Shown: positions 35,301-44,202 of the stretch, piece by piece
How positions within the stretch are numbered: position 1 is the stretch's first letter
How the letters are laid out: each line of letters opens with the position of its first letter
Position numbers and translations under genes: made by a program
Origin: Pseudomonas sp. BN417
Lineage (GTDB): Bacteria > Pseudomonadota > Gammaproteobacteria > Pseudomonadales > Pseudomonadaceae
DNA: 52,323 bases
NCBI RefSeq assembly: GCF_029871205.1
Contig: NZ_SSOJ01000018.1
Location: 1-52,323 of the forward strand
Direction: 5' to 3'
The notes under the pieces: model-generated
Told to the model about the DNA's origin: nothing
The model's input: only the letters and a program-made list of their open reading frames with translations
Database searches by the model: none

Positions 35301-35871
35301 GGTGATTTCGTGAGGGATGGAGGCCGGATTCAGATGGATTTCGTGGTCTGGGTCACCAGGGAAAACCTCCATCGCCGCATGTATACCAGTGGCAAATCGG
35401 CCACTCAATGGCTGATTTGCCAGCTCGCGATACCCGAAATTTTCGGGGTGCGTGGAAGGGGGTGAGGCCTTCCGGAAACCACCGGTTTAGAGGCGATCCC
35501 ACACATTTTGCAGGGCTGTTATAACCATCGACGGCAGTGCCACTGGTCGGGGTTTTGATCGTTTTTTGAGCAAAATCCACATGTTGCGATTATTATGGCC
35601 CGGCGATTCAGTCGTGCCCTGTCATTAACACCATCGATAGCGCGACTACCATTTTTGGAAAACCCGGAACGACTCCGCATGCACAAGTTCATGTGCACGG
35701 GCTTTCTCGTTTCGAAAAAAGGCCAATGGCAGATGTACGCCCTGCAACCCAGGTGTCGCATCTCTCGAACAGGGCCTTTCGTTCGCGGCTAATGGCGAAC
35801 AGACAAACTCATAATTCCAATGCCGCTGTTGCATCAGTACAGCCGCTTAAATTGTTAGAAAGAGGTAAATC

Positions 35872-36528
35872 ATGGAGCTTTTTCACGTTATCGCTTCCGT
35901 GCTTCAACAGCCCGTAACCATGGAGCTGACCCGGATGGGGGTTGTTTACGCCCACCTCATCGCCTGCTGCGTGGCCATCGGCCTGGTCCTGACCAGCGAT
36001 ATCGCCATGATCAAGCAACTGTTCCAGGGCACGGATTCGACCGCTGCCGACAAGGAACACCTGCACATGCTGAAGAAGACCGTGCTGCTCGCGCTGGCCG
36101 CACTCTGGGTGACCGGTATCGGCATCCTGGCGCTGGACTACTCGCAAAAGGGCGCGATGTACTTCCTCAACCCCAAGCTGCAGGCCAAGATCCTGGTCGT
36201 CGTACTCCTGACCATCAACGGTTGGGTGCTGCACAGCGTGGTAATGCCTGCGATGGACAAGGCCGGCAGCCTGCTCAAGCTTGATATCAATGCCCGCACC
36301 ATCGCGCTGTTCTCGGGCGTCGTTTCCGGGGTGTCCTGGTTCTACGGTGCGATGCTGGGTATCGCCCGTCCGCTGAGCTGGAAGTACTCCCTGGGCGAAA
36401 TCATGGTCGCCTACCCGGTGCTGATCTGCCTTGGTTTCGCCGCCATGACCCTGCTGGTCAAGTGGGCCGCCAACCGGGCTGAAGCCAAGGCTCCTGCCCG
36501 TCTGAATCCCGCGCTCGCCTCCTGGTAA
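35872..36528 (+). CDS. Integral membrane protein of unknown function
   Basis: A 218-residue protein with about five hydrophobic helices (near residues 24-48, 70-90, 104-126, 145-168 and 178-202). Histidines sit at helix ends (VYAHLIACC, WVLHSVVM), a pattern seen in heme- or copper-linked membrane proteins, but I cannot place it in a family. AAGAGG precedes the start. It is a single-gene unit with a strong terminator 35 bases after the stop. Upstream lies a long non-coding region. Confidence 0.75.
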   Translation: MELFHVIASVLQQPVTMELTRMGVVYAHLIACCVAIGLVLTSDIAMIKQLFQGTDSTAADKEHLHMLKKTVLLALAALWVTGIGILALDYSQKGAMYFLNPKLQAKILVVVLLTINGWVLHSVVMPAMDKAGSLLKLDINARTIALFSGVVSGVSWFYGAMLGIARPLSWKYSLGEIMVAYPVLICLGFAAMTLLVKWAANRAEAKAPARLNPALASW

Positions 36529-36563
36529 GCGTGGGCGGGCAAGGAAGCCCGACCTTATCCAGA

Positions 36564-36600
36564 AAAGCCGCAGGGTGCCCATGGCCCCTGCGGCTTTTTC
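36564..36600 (+). terminator. Intrinsic terminator of the membrane protein gene
   Basis: AAAGCCGCAGGG (36564-36575) pairs perfectly with CCCTGCGGCTTT (36586-36597), followed by T residues to 36599. Confidence 0.92.
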
Positions 36601-36613
36601 GTTGAGGCCGGGT

Positions 36614-36740
36614 TGATGGGTTTCGCTTCGCTCTACCACATCCTACGTGATCACTCGCGCAACTCTTGGCGTGCTCACAACTGACCGTAGGATGGCGTGG
36701 AGCGCAGCGATACCCATCGGCAGAGGTCGATAGGTATCGC
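36614..36740. repeat. REP-like palindromes, family R2 (pair)
   Basis: TGATGGGTTTCGCTTCGC...ATCCTACG, then CGTAGGATGGCGTGGAGCG...GCGATACCCATC with a trailing ATAGGTATCGCG. Two inverted copies of the element at 6.4 kb lie between convergent genes. Confidence 0.75.
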
Positions 36741-36757
36741 GTAGCCCGTTTCCGCGA

Positions 36758-37654
36758 TCACGAGTCGGGCGCGCCCTGGGTCTGGATTTCATCCCAGCTG
36801 CTGTCGGGATCGAAGGTCTTCATGGCTTTGGCGACCTTTTCGCTGTCGGGGCCGAGGTCCTTCTGAAAGATCTCGCCTTCGTGGCTGATCATGAAGCTCA
36901 TCACGCCGCTGTCGCCGTACTGGGCAGGCCAGGCGACGAGGGCGAAGCCCCGGCTCATGGCCTTGCCCAGCATGTAGTCGTAGGCGCCACCGGGTGCTGA
37001 AGGGCCCTGGGCGGTGAGGATGCGGAAGTGGTAGCCGTGCCAGTCGTCGCCGCGCTTCTCGTCACCGAACAGCGGGCCCAAGGGGCTTTCCTCCAGGCCC
37101 TCCTCTTCCGGCCAATAGAGGCCGTCGAATTGCCCATCGCTGCTGATGAATTTCTGTGCGTACTCGAGCACGCCGTCGCCGTTGCGGTCGACTTCGGCGT
37201 AGTCCATCTGCGCGTCGTGGTAGGCCTCGGCGGCCCCGATGGCGGCCAGTTCGTTACGTCCGATCCGGCGCAGGCGGATTTCCTCGCCGGCCGCCCTGGC
37301 GTCGAAGCTCCAGCCATCCTTGCCCTGGACCAGGGGGATGGGCAGGGTCCAGGGGTCGTTGCCGACCACTATGTGCGCGCGCCCCTTGGGACCGGCCTGG
37401 ATGCCGTGCTTGTCACGGTAATGGGAGAGGAAGGCGTCCACGTCCCCGCGCTCGATGCCCTTGATGGGGATGAAGTCCTTCCAGTCGGCGCCCAGCAGGG
37501 CGGCCAGGCGACCTTCGTCGGCCTTTTCCGTGCCCAGGGCGGCGACGAAGGCTTCGGCGGCGGCCTCCGGGGTGGGATAGGCCTGTTGCGCCCAGCACAG
37601 CGGGGTCAGTAGGGCCAGCAAGGCAAGGGCGAAGCTGCGGATAAGCACTGTCAT
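36758..37654 (-). CDS. DUF2950 family protein, exported
   Basis: A 298-residue protein. Residues 1-22 form a signal peptide (ending LCWA). The mature part starts QQAYPTPEAAAEAFVAALGT and includes NGDGVLEYAQKFISSDGQFDGLYWP and YHFRILTAQGPSAPGGAYDYMLG, the DUF2950 landmarks. Function is unknown; it is probably periplasmic. AGAGGA precedes the start. It begins 12 bases after the DUF3300 stop, and the two form the usual DUF3300-DUF2950 operon. Confidence 0.9.
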   Translation of the reverse strand: MTVLIRSFALALLALLTPLCWAQQAYPTPEAAAEAFVAALGTEKADEGRLAALLGADWKDFIPIKGIERGDVDAFLSHYRDKHGIQAGPKGRAHIVVGNDPWTLPIPLVQGKDGWSFDARAAGEEIRLRRIGRNELAAIGAAEAYHDAQMDYAEVDRNGDGVLEYAQKFISSDGQFDGLYWPEEEGLEESPLGPLFGDEKRGDDWHGYHFRILTAQGPSAPGGAYDYMLGKAMSRGFALVAWPAQYGDSGVMSFMISHEGEIFQKDLGPDSEKVAKAMKTFDPDSSWDEIQTQGAPDS

Positions 37655-37666
37655 GTCGAGTTCCTC

Positions 37667-39151
37667 TCAACGCCGGCGGCCGCCGCCGCCCCGTGACGGC
37701 GAGTGGGCGGGTCTTTGCACTTGTCGGCCAGCGGATGCCTTCTGGGGGCGCGCGGCGGATTGCCGACTGGCCTCGCCCCGGCTGGCGGACATCCGGGACT
37801 GTGACGGCTGGCGGGCGCCGGCGAAGGCGTTGTTGCGCGGCCCCTGCCGGGCAGCCGTTTGCTGCTGGCGGGCCTGCTGCCGCACTTGCTGGTTGTTCTG
37901 CGTGCGCGGGCGTTGCTGGGCGCTGGCCTGGGCACGCTGGCGCTGCTGGGTGGTGGCTTGGGCACGCTGGCGTGCCTGGGGCTCATTGCGCAGATCGCGG
38001 GTGGCGGCCTGGGCCCTCTCGCGGGCCTGCTGGTTGCTCGCGGCCGGGGCCTGGATGCCGCGCTGCTGCAGGCTCTGACTGGCACGCTGGCGCTCGGCGG
38101 TGCGCTGGGCATCATAGCCACGCAGGGCCTGGCGCTGTTCGCCGCCGGACATGCGCAGGCCGTTCTGCTGGCGGTTGCGGTTATCGCGGTAGGGCACGCC
38201 ATCACGGTTGACCGGGTTGTGGACGAACTTGTTCTGGCTGCGGTCGATCTGCCGGTTGCTGTTGATGTTGTTGTACTTGTTGACGTCGATATCGACGTCG
38301 CCGCCGCCCCAGTCGCAGTCGCCCCAGAGGGAGTTGACGATGCCCACGCCGACGCCGAAGGCCAGGCCCGCTGCCAGGCCGGTGGCGATGGGGTAGCCGT
38401 AGCTGGGCGGCGGCGGGTAGTAAGGCGGCGGATAGGACGGGTAGGCCCAGGTGCCATAGACCACCGTGGGGTTGTAGCTGGGCACGTAGACCACCTGCGG
38501 GTCAGCGGGCTCGATAATGATGGTCTGGGTGCTGGCGGCCGGTTGCACTACGGTGGTGGTAGAGCTGGGCGGCGGCGCCTCTTGCACCGTGACCTTCTGC
38601 TGTTCGTTGGATTGCAGGTTGCCGGCGGCCTGGGCCTGGCGCCGCAGGCGCTGGACGGAGTCCATCACGTCGTTGGGCTGGGCGAGGAAGGCATCGCCCA
38701 CGCGCTGCACCCAGGCCGGGTCCTGGCCGAGGGTGGCGAGCACCGCCGGGAAGGCCACGAGCGATTGCACGCTGGGGTCCCAGGGCTGGTTGGCCACCTG
38801 CTTCACGGCAGCGTCGCCACTGACATCCGGGTGCGCCTTGGACCAGGCCACGGCGTCGGCCACGTTGCCGGGATAGGTGGCGGCCATCAGCACCTGGGCC
38901 AGGAGGGAGTCCGGGTAGAGGGCCAGTGGCGCCATCATCTGGTCGAGCTCTTCGGGCTTGAACACGGCCTGGGTCGCCGGGGGCTGGGCGGTGGGCGCCG
39001 GAGCGGCTTCGGGCGCGGCGGAGACACCGGCGGTAGGGCCAGTGTCGTCTTCGGCAGCTGAGATGCCGGCATCCGTGGCGGCCATGGACGGGGCGCCGCT
39101 ACAGGCCAGCAAAGCAAGCAAAAAGGCACTGAAACGGTTGCGGATGGGCAT
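37667..39151 (-). CDS. DUF3300 family protein with low-complexity tail
   Basis: A 494-residue exported protein. The signal peptide ends near residue 24 (GAPSMAA). The DUF3300 core follows: KPEELDQMMAPLALYPDSLLAQVLMAATYPGNVADAVAW, then QSLVAFPAVLATLGQDPAWVQRVGDAFLAQPNDVMDSVQ. Next are a Tyr/Pro-rich stretch (YPSYPPPYYPPPPSYGYP) and a glycine-rich membrane-like segment. The last 170 residues are Gln/Arg/Ala-rich and probably disordered. The cellular role is unknown. The start at 39151 has GGGAGA upstream. Confidence 0.9.
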   Translation of the reverse strand: MPIRNRFSAFLLALLACSGAPSMAATDAGISAAEDDTGPTAGVSAAPEAAPAPTAQPPATQAVFKPEELDQMMAPLALYPDSLLAQVLMAATYPGNVADAVAWSKAHPDVSGDAAVKQVANQPWDPSVQSLVAFPAVLATLGQDPAWVQRVGDAFLAQPNDVMDSVQRLRRQAQAAGNLQSNEQQKVTVQEAPPPSSTTTVVQPAASTQTIIIEPADPQVVYVPSYNPTVVYGTWAYPSYPPPYYPPPPSYGYPIATGLAAGLAFGVGVGIVNSLWGDCDWGGGDVDIDVNKYNNINSNRQIDRSQNKFVHNPVNRDGVPYRDNRNRQQNGLRMSGGEQRQALRGYDAQRTAERQRASQSLQQRGIQAPAASNQQARERAQAATRDLRNEPQARQRAQATTQQRQRAQASAQQRPRTQNNQQVRQQARQQQTAARQGPRNNAFAGARQPSQSRMSASRGEASRQSAARPQKASAGRQVQRPAHSPSRGGGGRRR

Positions 39152-39301
39152 GGTGCTTCTCCCGCAGAAAGGTGGTTGTCCTGAACCAGGCAAAGGCGCG
39201 CGCCCTACCGCTGCCGTCTGGAAACGATAGTTCAGGAAGGCAGCGCCGGCAGGAAATGTCGTCGGCTTGGGAGGCTGGGTTGCGCGGGGCGACTAGCTTG
39301 T

Positions 39302-40267
39302 CTAAGGGGATTCGGCTTGCCAGCGCTTACGGGCGTGGAGGTAGGCGGCGAGATCACTGTAGCCGAGCTGGAAGGCGATTTCGGAGCGGGTTTCGCCCTG
39401 CAGTTCCAGTTGCTGTTCCAGTTCGGCGCGGACCTGGTCGAGCAGTTGGCGAAAGGTCAGCCCCTGCTCTTCAAGGCGGCGACGCAGGGTGCGGGGGCTC
39501 TGGTGCAGGGCCTCGGCCTGGCTTTCCAGGCTTGGCACCTGGCCGCGCGCCAGTTGCTGCCGGGCGCTGGCGGCCACCTTGCCGGCCCAGCCACTGAGCT
39601 GGTGATGGCGGGCCATGCGGCGATCCAACTCCTGGCAGAGCAGTTCGAGCATGCCGGCGTGCCGGCCCTGCATGGGCAGCCTGAGGGTATCGGCAGCGTA
39701 GTAGAGGCGATTGTGGCCGCAGCCGAACTCGACCCGCTCGCCGAACCATTGCCGGTACTCGGCGTGGTAGCTGGGCCGGGCGTGGGCGAACTGGGCCAGG
39801 GCGGGCAGTACGTGCTTGTTGGTACCCCGGCGCAGCTGGGTGATGGCCATCACGCTGTAGTGCTCCACCATGAACTGGCCGAGGCGTGGCGGAGCGTCGA
39901 TGCTGATTTGCATCCCCAGGCCGCTGGCATCCTCGATCAGCTGCAGGTTGTCCATGTTGGAAGCCAGCCGTGAGTAACGCTGCCAGCAATGGATGGCGCC
40001 GGCCACGTCCGCGCAGTACAGGCAGGTGTGCGCCAGGACGTGCCAATCCTGCGGGGTGAACTGGGCGAAGAGGTGCAGGCCGATGGCCGGGTCCACCTCT
40101 GCGGCGGCCAGCCAGAGTTGCTCCAGCTCCACTGCGCTGTAGTCGGCCAGGCCATTGCGGCGATGGTTGTCCAGGTAACGCTCGAGCACTTGTCCGAGCG
40201 GGCCACGGTGGACGCGCTGGGTGGTGCGATTGGCCACTTCTCGGGTGTTTCTGTCCGTTTCGCGCAT
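39302..40267 (-). CDS. AraC family transcriptional regulator
   Basis: A 321-residue regulator. The N-terminal effector part (residues 25-190) matches the AraC-type domain found with OruR/ArgR-like regulators. The C-terminal double helix-turn-helix includes LESQAEALHQSPRTLRRRLEEQGLTFRQLLDQVRAE and SEIAFQLGYSDLAAYLHARKRW. It is divergent from the sterol-desaturase/FMN-reductase operon with only about 70 bases between, so it probably regulates that operon. Confidence 0.87.
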   Translation of the reverse strand: MRETDRNTREVANRTTQRVHRGPLGQVLERYLDNHRRNGLADYSAVELEQLWLAAAEVDPAIGLHLFAQFTPQDWHVLAHTCLYCADVAGAIHCWQRYSRLASNMDNLQLIEDASGLGMQISIDAPPRLGQFMVEHYSVMAITQLRRGTNKHVLPALAQFAHARPSYHAEYRQWFGERVEFGCGHNRLYYAADTLRLPMQGRHAGMLELLCQELDRRMARHHQLSGWAGKVAASARQQLARGQVPSLESQAEALHQSPRTLRRRLEEQGLTFRQLLDQVRAELEQQLELQGETRSEIAFQLGYSDLAAYLHARKRWQAESP

Positions 40268-40335
40268 GGGGGGCGCACCGCTTCTGGTTTCTTATTGGTC
40301 GGGCAATGCCCATGTCGGGCCTGATCGAGATTGCC

Positions 40336-41187
40336 ATGAATACAACAATGCTCGCCAATAACCCTGTGATCGTCGTCGCCGGGATTTTCCTCGGCTTCGT
40401 CCTGCTGGAAATCGCCTGTTCCAGCTTCCGCCAGACTAAAGCGCAACGGCGCGATGCCTTGATCGAGGTATTCGGTTCCGCCGTGCTGCTGGGGCTTACC
40501 TTCCCATTGGTCCTATTCCTCACCGATGCGCTGATGGATCGTTTCGCCCCCGAGCTGAAGGGCAGCATCGCCGGGCTGCACTGGCTGGCGGGCCTGGGTC
40601 TGTTCCTGCTGCTGGACGACATGACCCAGTACTGGTGGCACCGCCTGGCGCACAAGGTGCCCTTCCTCTACGCCTTGCACCGCGCGCACCATTCGGCGCC
40701 GTACATGAGCATCCGCATCGTGTACCGCAACAACAGTTTCTATTACCTGCTGATGCCGGGTATCTGGCTCTCGGGACTGCTGATCTACCTCGGCCTGGCA
40801 CCGGTCTACTACGTCTACCTGATCGTGAAGATGCTGGTGATCTTCGGCGCCCACAGCAGCGTGGCCTGGGACTGCAAGCTCTACCGCATTCGAGCCCTGC
40901 GTCCGCTGATGTGGCTGCTGGAACGCACCATCTCCACCCCGGCCACCCATTCGGCTCACCACGGCCTCAGTGCCGATGACGGGGTGACCAACTACAAGGG
41001 CAACTTCGGCAACCTGCTGTTCTTCTGGGATGTGCTGTTCGGCACCGCAAAGATCACCCGCCGCCGCCCGCAAAGCTACGGCATCGAAAACCTCAGGCCG
41101 GTGAGCTGGCAGGAAGAAGTGTTCTGGCCCCTGGTGCGTACCCGGAAGGTGCGGCCCCAACAAGCGAAGCAGGAGCTGGCGCAATGA
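40336..41187 (+). CDS. Sterol desaturase / fatty acid hydroxylase superfamily protein
   Basis: A 283-residue integral membrane di-iron oxygenase. The histidine boxes are HRLAH, HRAHH and HSAHH, with further NNSFYYLLMPG and GVTNYKGNFGNLLFFWDVLFGT segments typical of the family. It would hydroxylate or desaturate a lipid; the substrate is not predictable. I chose 40336 (MNTTMLANNP); ATGs at 40306 and 40312 are possible alternatives. It overlaps the FMN reductase gene by four bases (ATGA), suggesting that the reductase supplies electrons (inference). Confidence 0.87.
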   Translation: MNTTMLANNPVIVVAGIFLGFVLLEIACSSFRQTKAQRRDALIEVFGSAVLLGLTFPLVLFLTDALMDRFAPELKGSIAGLHWLAGLGLFLLLDDMTQYWWHRLAHKVPFLYALHRAHHSAPYMSIRIVYRNNSFYYLLMPGIWLSGLLIYLGLAPVYYVYLIVKMLVIFGAHSSVAWDCKLYRIRALRPLMWLLERTISTPATHSAHHGLSADDGVTNYKGNFGNLLFFWDVLFGTAKITRRRPQSYGIENLRPVSWQEEVFWPLVRTRKVRPQQAKQELAQ

Positions 41188-41780
41188 GCCTGAAGATTGC
41201 CCTGGTGGCCGGTTCCAGCCGCAAGCAAAGCCAATCCGCCAAGGTGGCGGACTACCTCGGCCAGCGCCTGCGGGCGCTGGGCCTGTGCGGGTCAGCCAGC
41301 GTCATCGACCTGGGCTCGGCGCCACTGCCGCTGTGGCCCGAAAAGGATGCCAACGGCCTGTGGGCGGACCATTCGGCCATCCTGCGCGAAGCGGACGCGC
41401 TGGTGATGGTCGTGCCGGAATGGCACGGCATGGCCAGCCCGGCAATGAAGAACTTCTTCGTCCACACCGGCTACCGCGAGCTGGGCCACAAGCCGGCATT
41501 GCTGGTGGGCGTTTCCGCCGGCCAGGGCGGCGCCTACCCTCTCTCTGAACTGCGCGCCTCCAGCTACAAGAACTGCCGGGTGTGCTACCTGCCGGAGCAA
41601 CTGATCGTGCGCCAGGTGGAGGCTGTGATGAATGGCGAAGCTGCCGCCGATGCCGACGACCAGCGCATCCGCGAACGCGCGGACTGGGCGCTGAAGGTGC
41701 TGGCCAGCTACGGGCTGGCGATGCGTGGCGTGCGCCAGGAGGTGGATATGAGCCGCGCGGATTTTGCCAACGGGATGTGA
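41184..41780 (+). CDS. NADPH-dependent FMN reductase family protein
   Basis: A 198-residue flavodoxin-like protein: KIALVAGSSRKQSQSAKVADYL at the N-terminus (phosphate-binding loop) and VVPEWHGMASPAMKNFFVHTGYRELGHKPALLVGVSAGQGG, the family's flavin-binding core. It transfers electrons from NAD(P)H to flavin or a quinone. It is translationally coupled to the hydroxylase gene before it and is the last gene of the operon. Confidence 0.87.
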   Translation: MSLKIALVAGSSRKQSQSAKVADYLGQRLRALGLCGSASVIDLGSAPLPLWPEKDANGLWADHSAILREADALVMVVPEWHGMASPAMKNFFVHTGYRELGHKPALLVGVSAGQGGAYPLSELRASSYKNCRVCYLPEQLIVRQVEAVMNGEAAADADDQRIRERADWALKVLASYGLAMRGVRQEVDMSRADFANGM

Positions 41781-41825
41781 GCTGGGCTCCCCTTCAGATT
41801 CCCTTCTGTGGGGGGCTTTGGGTCC

Positions 41826-41891
41826 CGTAGGGTGCGCCATGCGCACCGGAAATTCCGCGCAATGGTTCCGGTGCGCACAGCGCACCCTACG
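41826..41891. repeat. Perfect REP-like inverted repeat
   Basis: CGTAGGGTGCGC and GCGCACCGG on the left are answered by CCGGTGCGC and GCGCACCCTACG on the right. It sits after the FMN reductase gene and may act as a terminator. Confidence 0.8.
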
Positions 41892-41922
41892 CGTCTCCAC
41901 GTCTGGCACTCCCCCTCCCAAG

Positions 41923-41938
41923 CTGACAGAAATGTAAT
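41923..41938 (+). promoter_or_regulatory. CopR-type copper box upstream of copA
   Basis: CTGACA-GAAAT-GTAAT, which matches the CopR-recognised pattern CTGACA-N5-GTAAT that I recall from Pseudomonas. A -10-like TATGAG follows near 41956. No copRS genes are in the window, so the two-component system must lie elsewhere. Confidence 0.8.
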
Positions 41939-41975
41939 CACCCGCCGGCGCCGGATATGAGAGTTTTGCTCTCGA

Positions 41976-42001
41976 ACCGCGCAGCCACAGGGCTGCGCGG
42001 T
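41976..42001 (+). other. Hairpin in the copA 5' leader
   Basis: ACCGCGCAGCC (41976-41986) pairs perfectly with GGCTGCGCGGT (41991-42001) over an ACAG loop and is followed by GCCTCTTTC. A smaller GAGAG/CTCTC hairpin lies just before (41960-41974). They could attenuate or stabilise the cop mRNA. Confidence 0.6.
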
Positions 42002-42031
42002 GCCTCTTTCGACTGACTGGATTGAAACGGC

Positions 42032-43888
42032 ATGCAGTGCAAAACCTCGCGGCGGACCTTCGTCAAAGGCCTGGCCGCTGGCGGCATACTCGGGGGCCTG
42101 GGAATGTGGCGCACGCCCGTCTGGGCCGTGACCAGCCCAGGCGCGCCCGCGGTGCTCAGCGGCACCGAATTCGACCTGTTCATTGGCGAGACGCCGGTGA
42201 ACCTCACCGGCAAGGCGCGACTCGCCAAGACCATCAACGGCACCCTGCCCGGCCCGCTGCTGCGCTGGCGCGAGGGCGACACCGTGACCCTGCGGGTGCG
42301 CAATCGCCTGGACGAGGACACCTCCATCCACTGGCACGGCATCATCCTGCCGGCCAACATGGACGGCGTGCCGGGCTTCAGCTTCGCCGGCATCGCCCCG
42401 GATGGCATGTACGAGTACCGCTTCCAGGTGAAGCAGCACGGCACCTACTGGTACCACAGCCATTCCGGCTTCCAGGAACAGGTGGGCGTGTACGGCCCCC
42501 TGGTGATCGACCCGAAGGAGCCGGAACCCTTCCAGTACGACCGCGACTACGTGGTGATGCTGAGCGACTGGACCGACGAAGACCCGGCCCGCGTCATGGC
42601 CAAGCTGAAGAAGCAGTCCGACTACTACAACCAGCACAGGCGCACCGTCGGCGACTTCATCGATGACGTCAGCGAGCAGGGCTGGGCCGCTGCCATGGCC
42701 GACCGCAAGATGTGGGCGGAGATGAAGATGAGCCCTACCGATCTCGCGGACGTCAGCGGCGCCACCTACACCTACCTGCTCAACGGCCAGGCGCCGAACG
42801 GCAACTGGACGGGACTGTTCCAGCCGGGAGAGAAGATCCGCCTGCGCTTCATCAACGGCTCGGCCATGAGCTACTTCGATGTGCGCATCCCCGGCCTGAA
42901 GATGACGGTGGTGGCTGCCGACGGCCAGCCAGTGGAGCCGGTGAGCGTGGACGAATTCCGCATCGCCGTGGCCGAAACCTATGACGTGCTGGTGGAACCC
43001 GCGGGCGATGAGGCCTACACGATTTTCGCCCAGTCCATGGACCGCTCCGGTTACGCCCGCGGCACCCTGGCCGTGCGCGAGGGGCTGAGCGCGCCAGTGC
43101 CGGAGCCTGACCCGCGCCCGCTGATCGACATGGCCGACATGGGCATGGACCACGGCGCCATGGGGCACGGTGACATGGCGGGCATGGACCACTCCGGCAT
43201 GGCCGGCATGGATCATTCGCAGATGGCCGGCATGGACCATTCCAAGATGGCCGGTATGGACCACTCCGGCATGGCAGGCATGGACCATTCCAAGATGGCC
43301 GGTATGGACCACTCCGGCACGGCAGGCATGGACCATTCCAAGATGGCCGGCATGGGCGGCCAGATGCAGTCCCATCCCGCCTCGGAAACCGACAACCCGC
43401 TGGTGGACATGCAGACCATGACGCCCGTGCCCAAGCTGGCCGACCCCGGCATCGGCCTGCGTGACAATGGCCGCCGGGTACTGACCTACGCCGACCTGCG
43501 CAGCACCTTCCCCGACCCGGACGGCCGCGAGCCGAGCCGCACCATCGAACTGCACCTCACGGGGCACATGGAGCGCTTCTCCTGGTCCTTCAACGGCATT
43601 CCCTTTGCCGACGCAGAACCGCTGGTTCTGAAGTACGGCGAGCGCCTGCGCATCACCCTGGTCAATGACACCATGATGACCCACCCCATCCACCTCCACG
43701 GTATGTGGAGCGACCTGGAGGACGAGGCGGGCAACTTCCTGGTGCGCAAGCACACCGTCGATATTCCGCCCGGCTCGAAACGCAGCTACCGCGTCACGGC
43801 TGACGCCCTGGGCCGCTGGGCCTACCACTGCCACCTGCTCTTCCACATGGAAATGGGCATGTTCCGCGAAGTCCGCGTGGACGAATGA
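42032..43888 (+). CDS. copA: Copper resistance multicopper oxidase CopA
   Basis: A 618-residue periplasmic multicopper oxidase that protects against copper by oxidising Cu(I) and binding copper. [13 protein letters not shown] at residues 6-18 is a twin-arginine signal. Copper ligands are HWHG (100-103), YHSHSG (141-146), HPIHLHG and [10 protein letters not shown] near the C-terminus. Between about residues 370 and 445 lies a tandem array of MDHSxMAG units typical of CopA. The start at 42032 gives the Tat signal but has no strong ribosome site. First gene of a four-gene copper operon, behind a CopR-type box. Confidence 0.95.
   Translation: MQCKTSRRTFVKGLAAGGILGGLGMWRTPVWAVTSPGAPAVLSGTEFDLFIGETPVNLTGKARLAKTINGTLPGPLLRWREGDTVTLRVRNRLDEDTSIHWHGIILPANMDGVPGFSFAGIAPDGMYEYRFQVKQHGTYWYHSHSGFQEQVGVYGPLVIDPKEPEPFQYDRDYVVMLSDWTDEDPARVMAKLKKQSDYYNQHRRTVGDFIDDVSEQGWAAAMADRKMWAEMKMSPTDLADVSGATYTYLLNGQAPNGNWTGLFQPGEKIRLRFINGSAMSYFDVRIPGLKMTVVAADGQPVEPVSVDEFRIAVAETYDVLVEPAGDEAYTIFAQSMDRSGYARGTLAVREGLSAPVPEPDPRPLIDMADMGMDHGAMGHGDMAGMDHSGMAGMDHSQMAGMDHSKMAGMDHSGMAGMDHSKMAGMDHSGTAGMDHSKMAGMGGQMQSHPASETDNPLVDMQTMTPVPKLADPGIGLRDNGRRVLTYADLRSTFPDPDGREPSRTIELHLTGHMERFSWSFNGIPFADAEPLVLKYGERLRITLVNDTMMTHPIHLHGMWSDLEDEAGNFLVRKHTVDIPPGSKRSYRVTADALGRWAYHCHLLFHMEMGMFREVRVDE
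43140..43365 (+). repeat. Coding tandem repeat (MDHSxMAG units) in copA
   Basis: Roughly 24-base units coding for GMDHSGMA / GMDHSKMA, repeated about nine times with little divergence; neighbouring pairs (GMA then KMA) also recur as 48-base blocks. Copy number is likely to vary between strains. Confidence 0.85.
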
Positions 43889-43899
43889 AGGAGAGACCA

Positions 43900-44202
43900 A
43901 TGAACAAAGCCATGCAGACCCTCACCGCCGCCGCCCTGGCCTTCGCCCTGCTGGCACCCGCCGCCTGGGCCGGTGACAAGCAGAAAACCAATGCCGCCGA
44001 CGCGCAGTCGATGAACCATGGCCAGATGAGCCATGGACAGATGGACCACGGGCAGATGGACCACGGGCAGATGGACCACAGCCAGATGCAGAACATGGAT
44101 CACAGCAAGATGCAGGGCATGGACCACAGCAAGATGGACCACGGCGCCATGCAACAGGGCCACGACGGCAAGCCCAAGACGGATCGCAAAGATGACCAGT
44201 AG
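43900..44202 (+). CDS. Small periplasmic Met/His-rich copper-binding-type protein
   Basis: A 100-residue protein. The signal peptide ends at AWA (residues 22-24). The mature part is a string of MxHGQM / MDHSKM units (residues 38-85) and a charged tail. The Met-x-His-x-x-Met pattern suits Cu(I)/Cu(II) binding, which is inference. It lies between copA and copB: GGAGAG precedes it, and its stop overlaps the copB start. The repeat block matches that at the N-terminus of CopB, so it may be a duplicated copper-binding segment turned into a free protein. Confidence 0.82.
   Translation: MNKAMQTLTAAALAFALLAPAAWAGDKQKTNAADAQSMNHGQMSHGQMDHGQMDHGQMDHSQMQNMDHSKMQGMDHSKMDHGAMQQGHDGKPKTDRKDDQ

Larger units (their letters stand above)
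34873..35871. other. About 1 kb without a convincing gene
   Basis: It holds two R1 repeats (35097-35142, 35250-35300), a TGGCAAATC/GATTTGCCA inverted repeat (35389-35421) and a long AT-richer part before the membrane protein gene. A -35/-10-like pair (TTGAGC near 35567, TATTAT near 35592) would give a 5' leader of about 270 bases containing a TGCAC-N6-GTGCA hairpin near 35690. Short open frames here have no homology I recognise. Confidence 0.5.

Noticed and set aside
35595-35792. 65-codon plus-strand frame before the membrane protein gene
   Set aside because: No ribosome site, no recognisable similarity, and it lies in a probable leader region.
43140-43365. Short direct repeats considered as CRISPR or iterons
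   Set aside because: They code in frame for MDHSxMAG copper-binding units within copA.
41708-43900. 730-codon minus-strand frame opposite copA
   Set aside because: Antisense shadow; copA has all copper-ligand motifs on the plus strand.
44033-44191. Upstream extension of the copB frame (Trp/Thr-rich)
   Set aside because: It is the out-of-frame reading of the small Met/His-rich gene; the CopB signal peptide starts at 44192.
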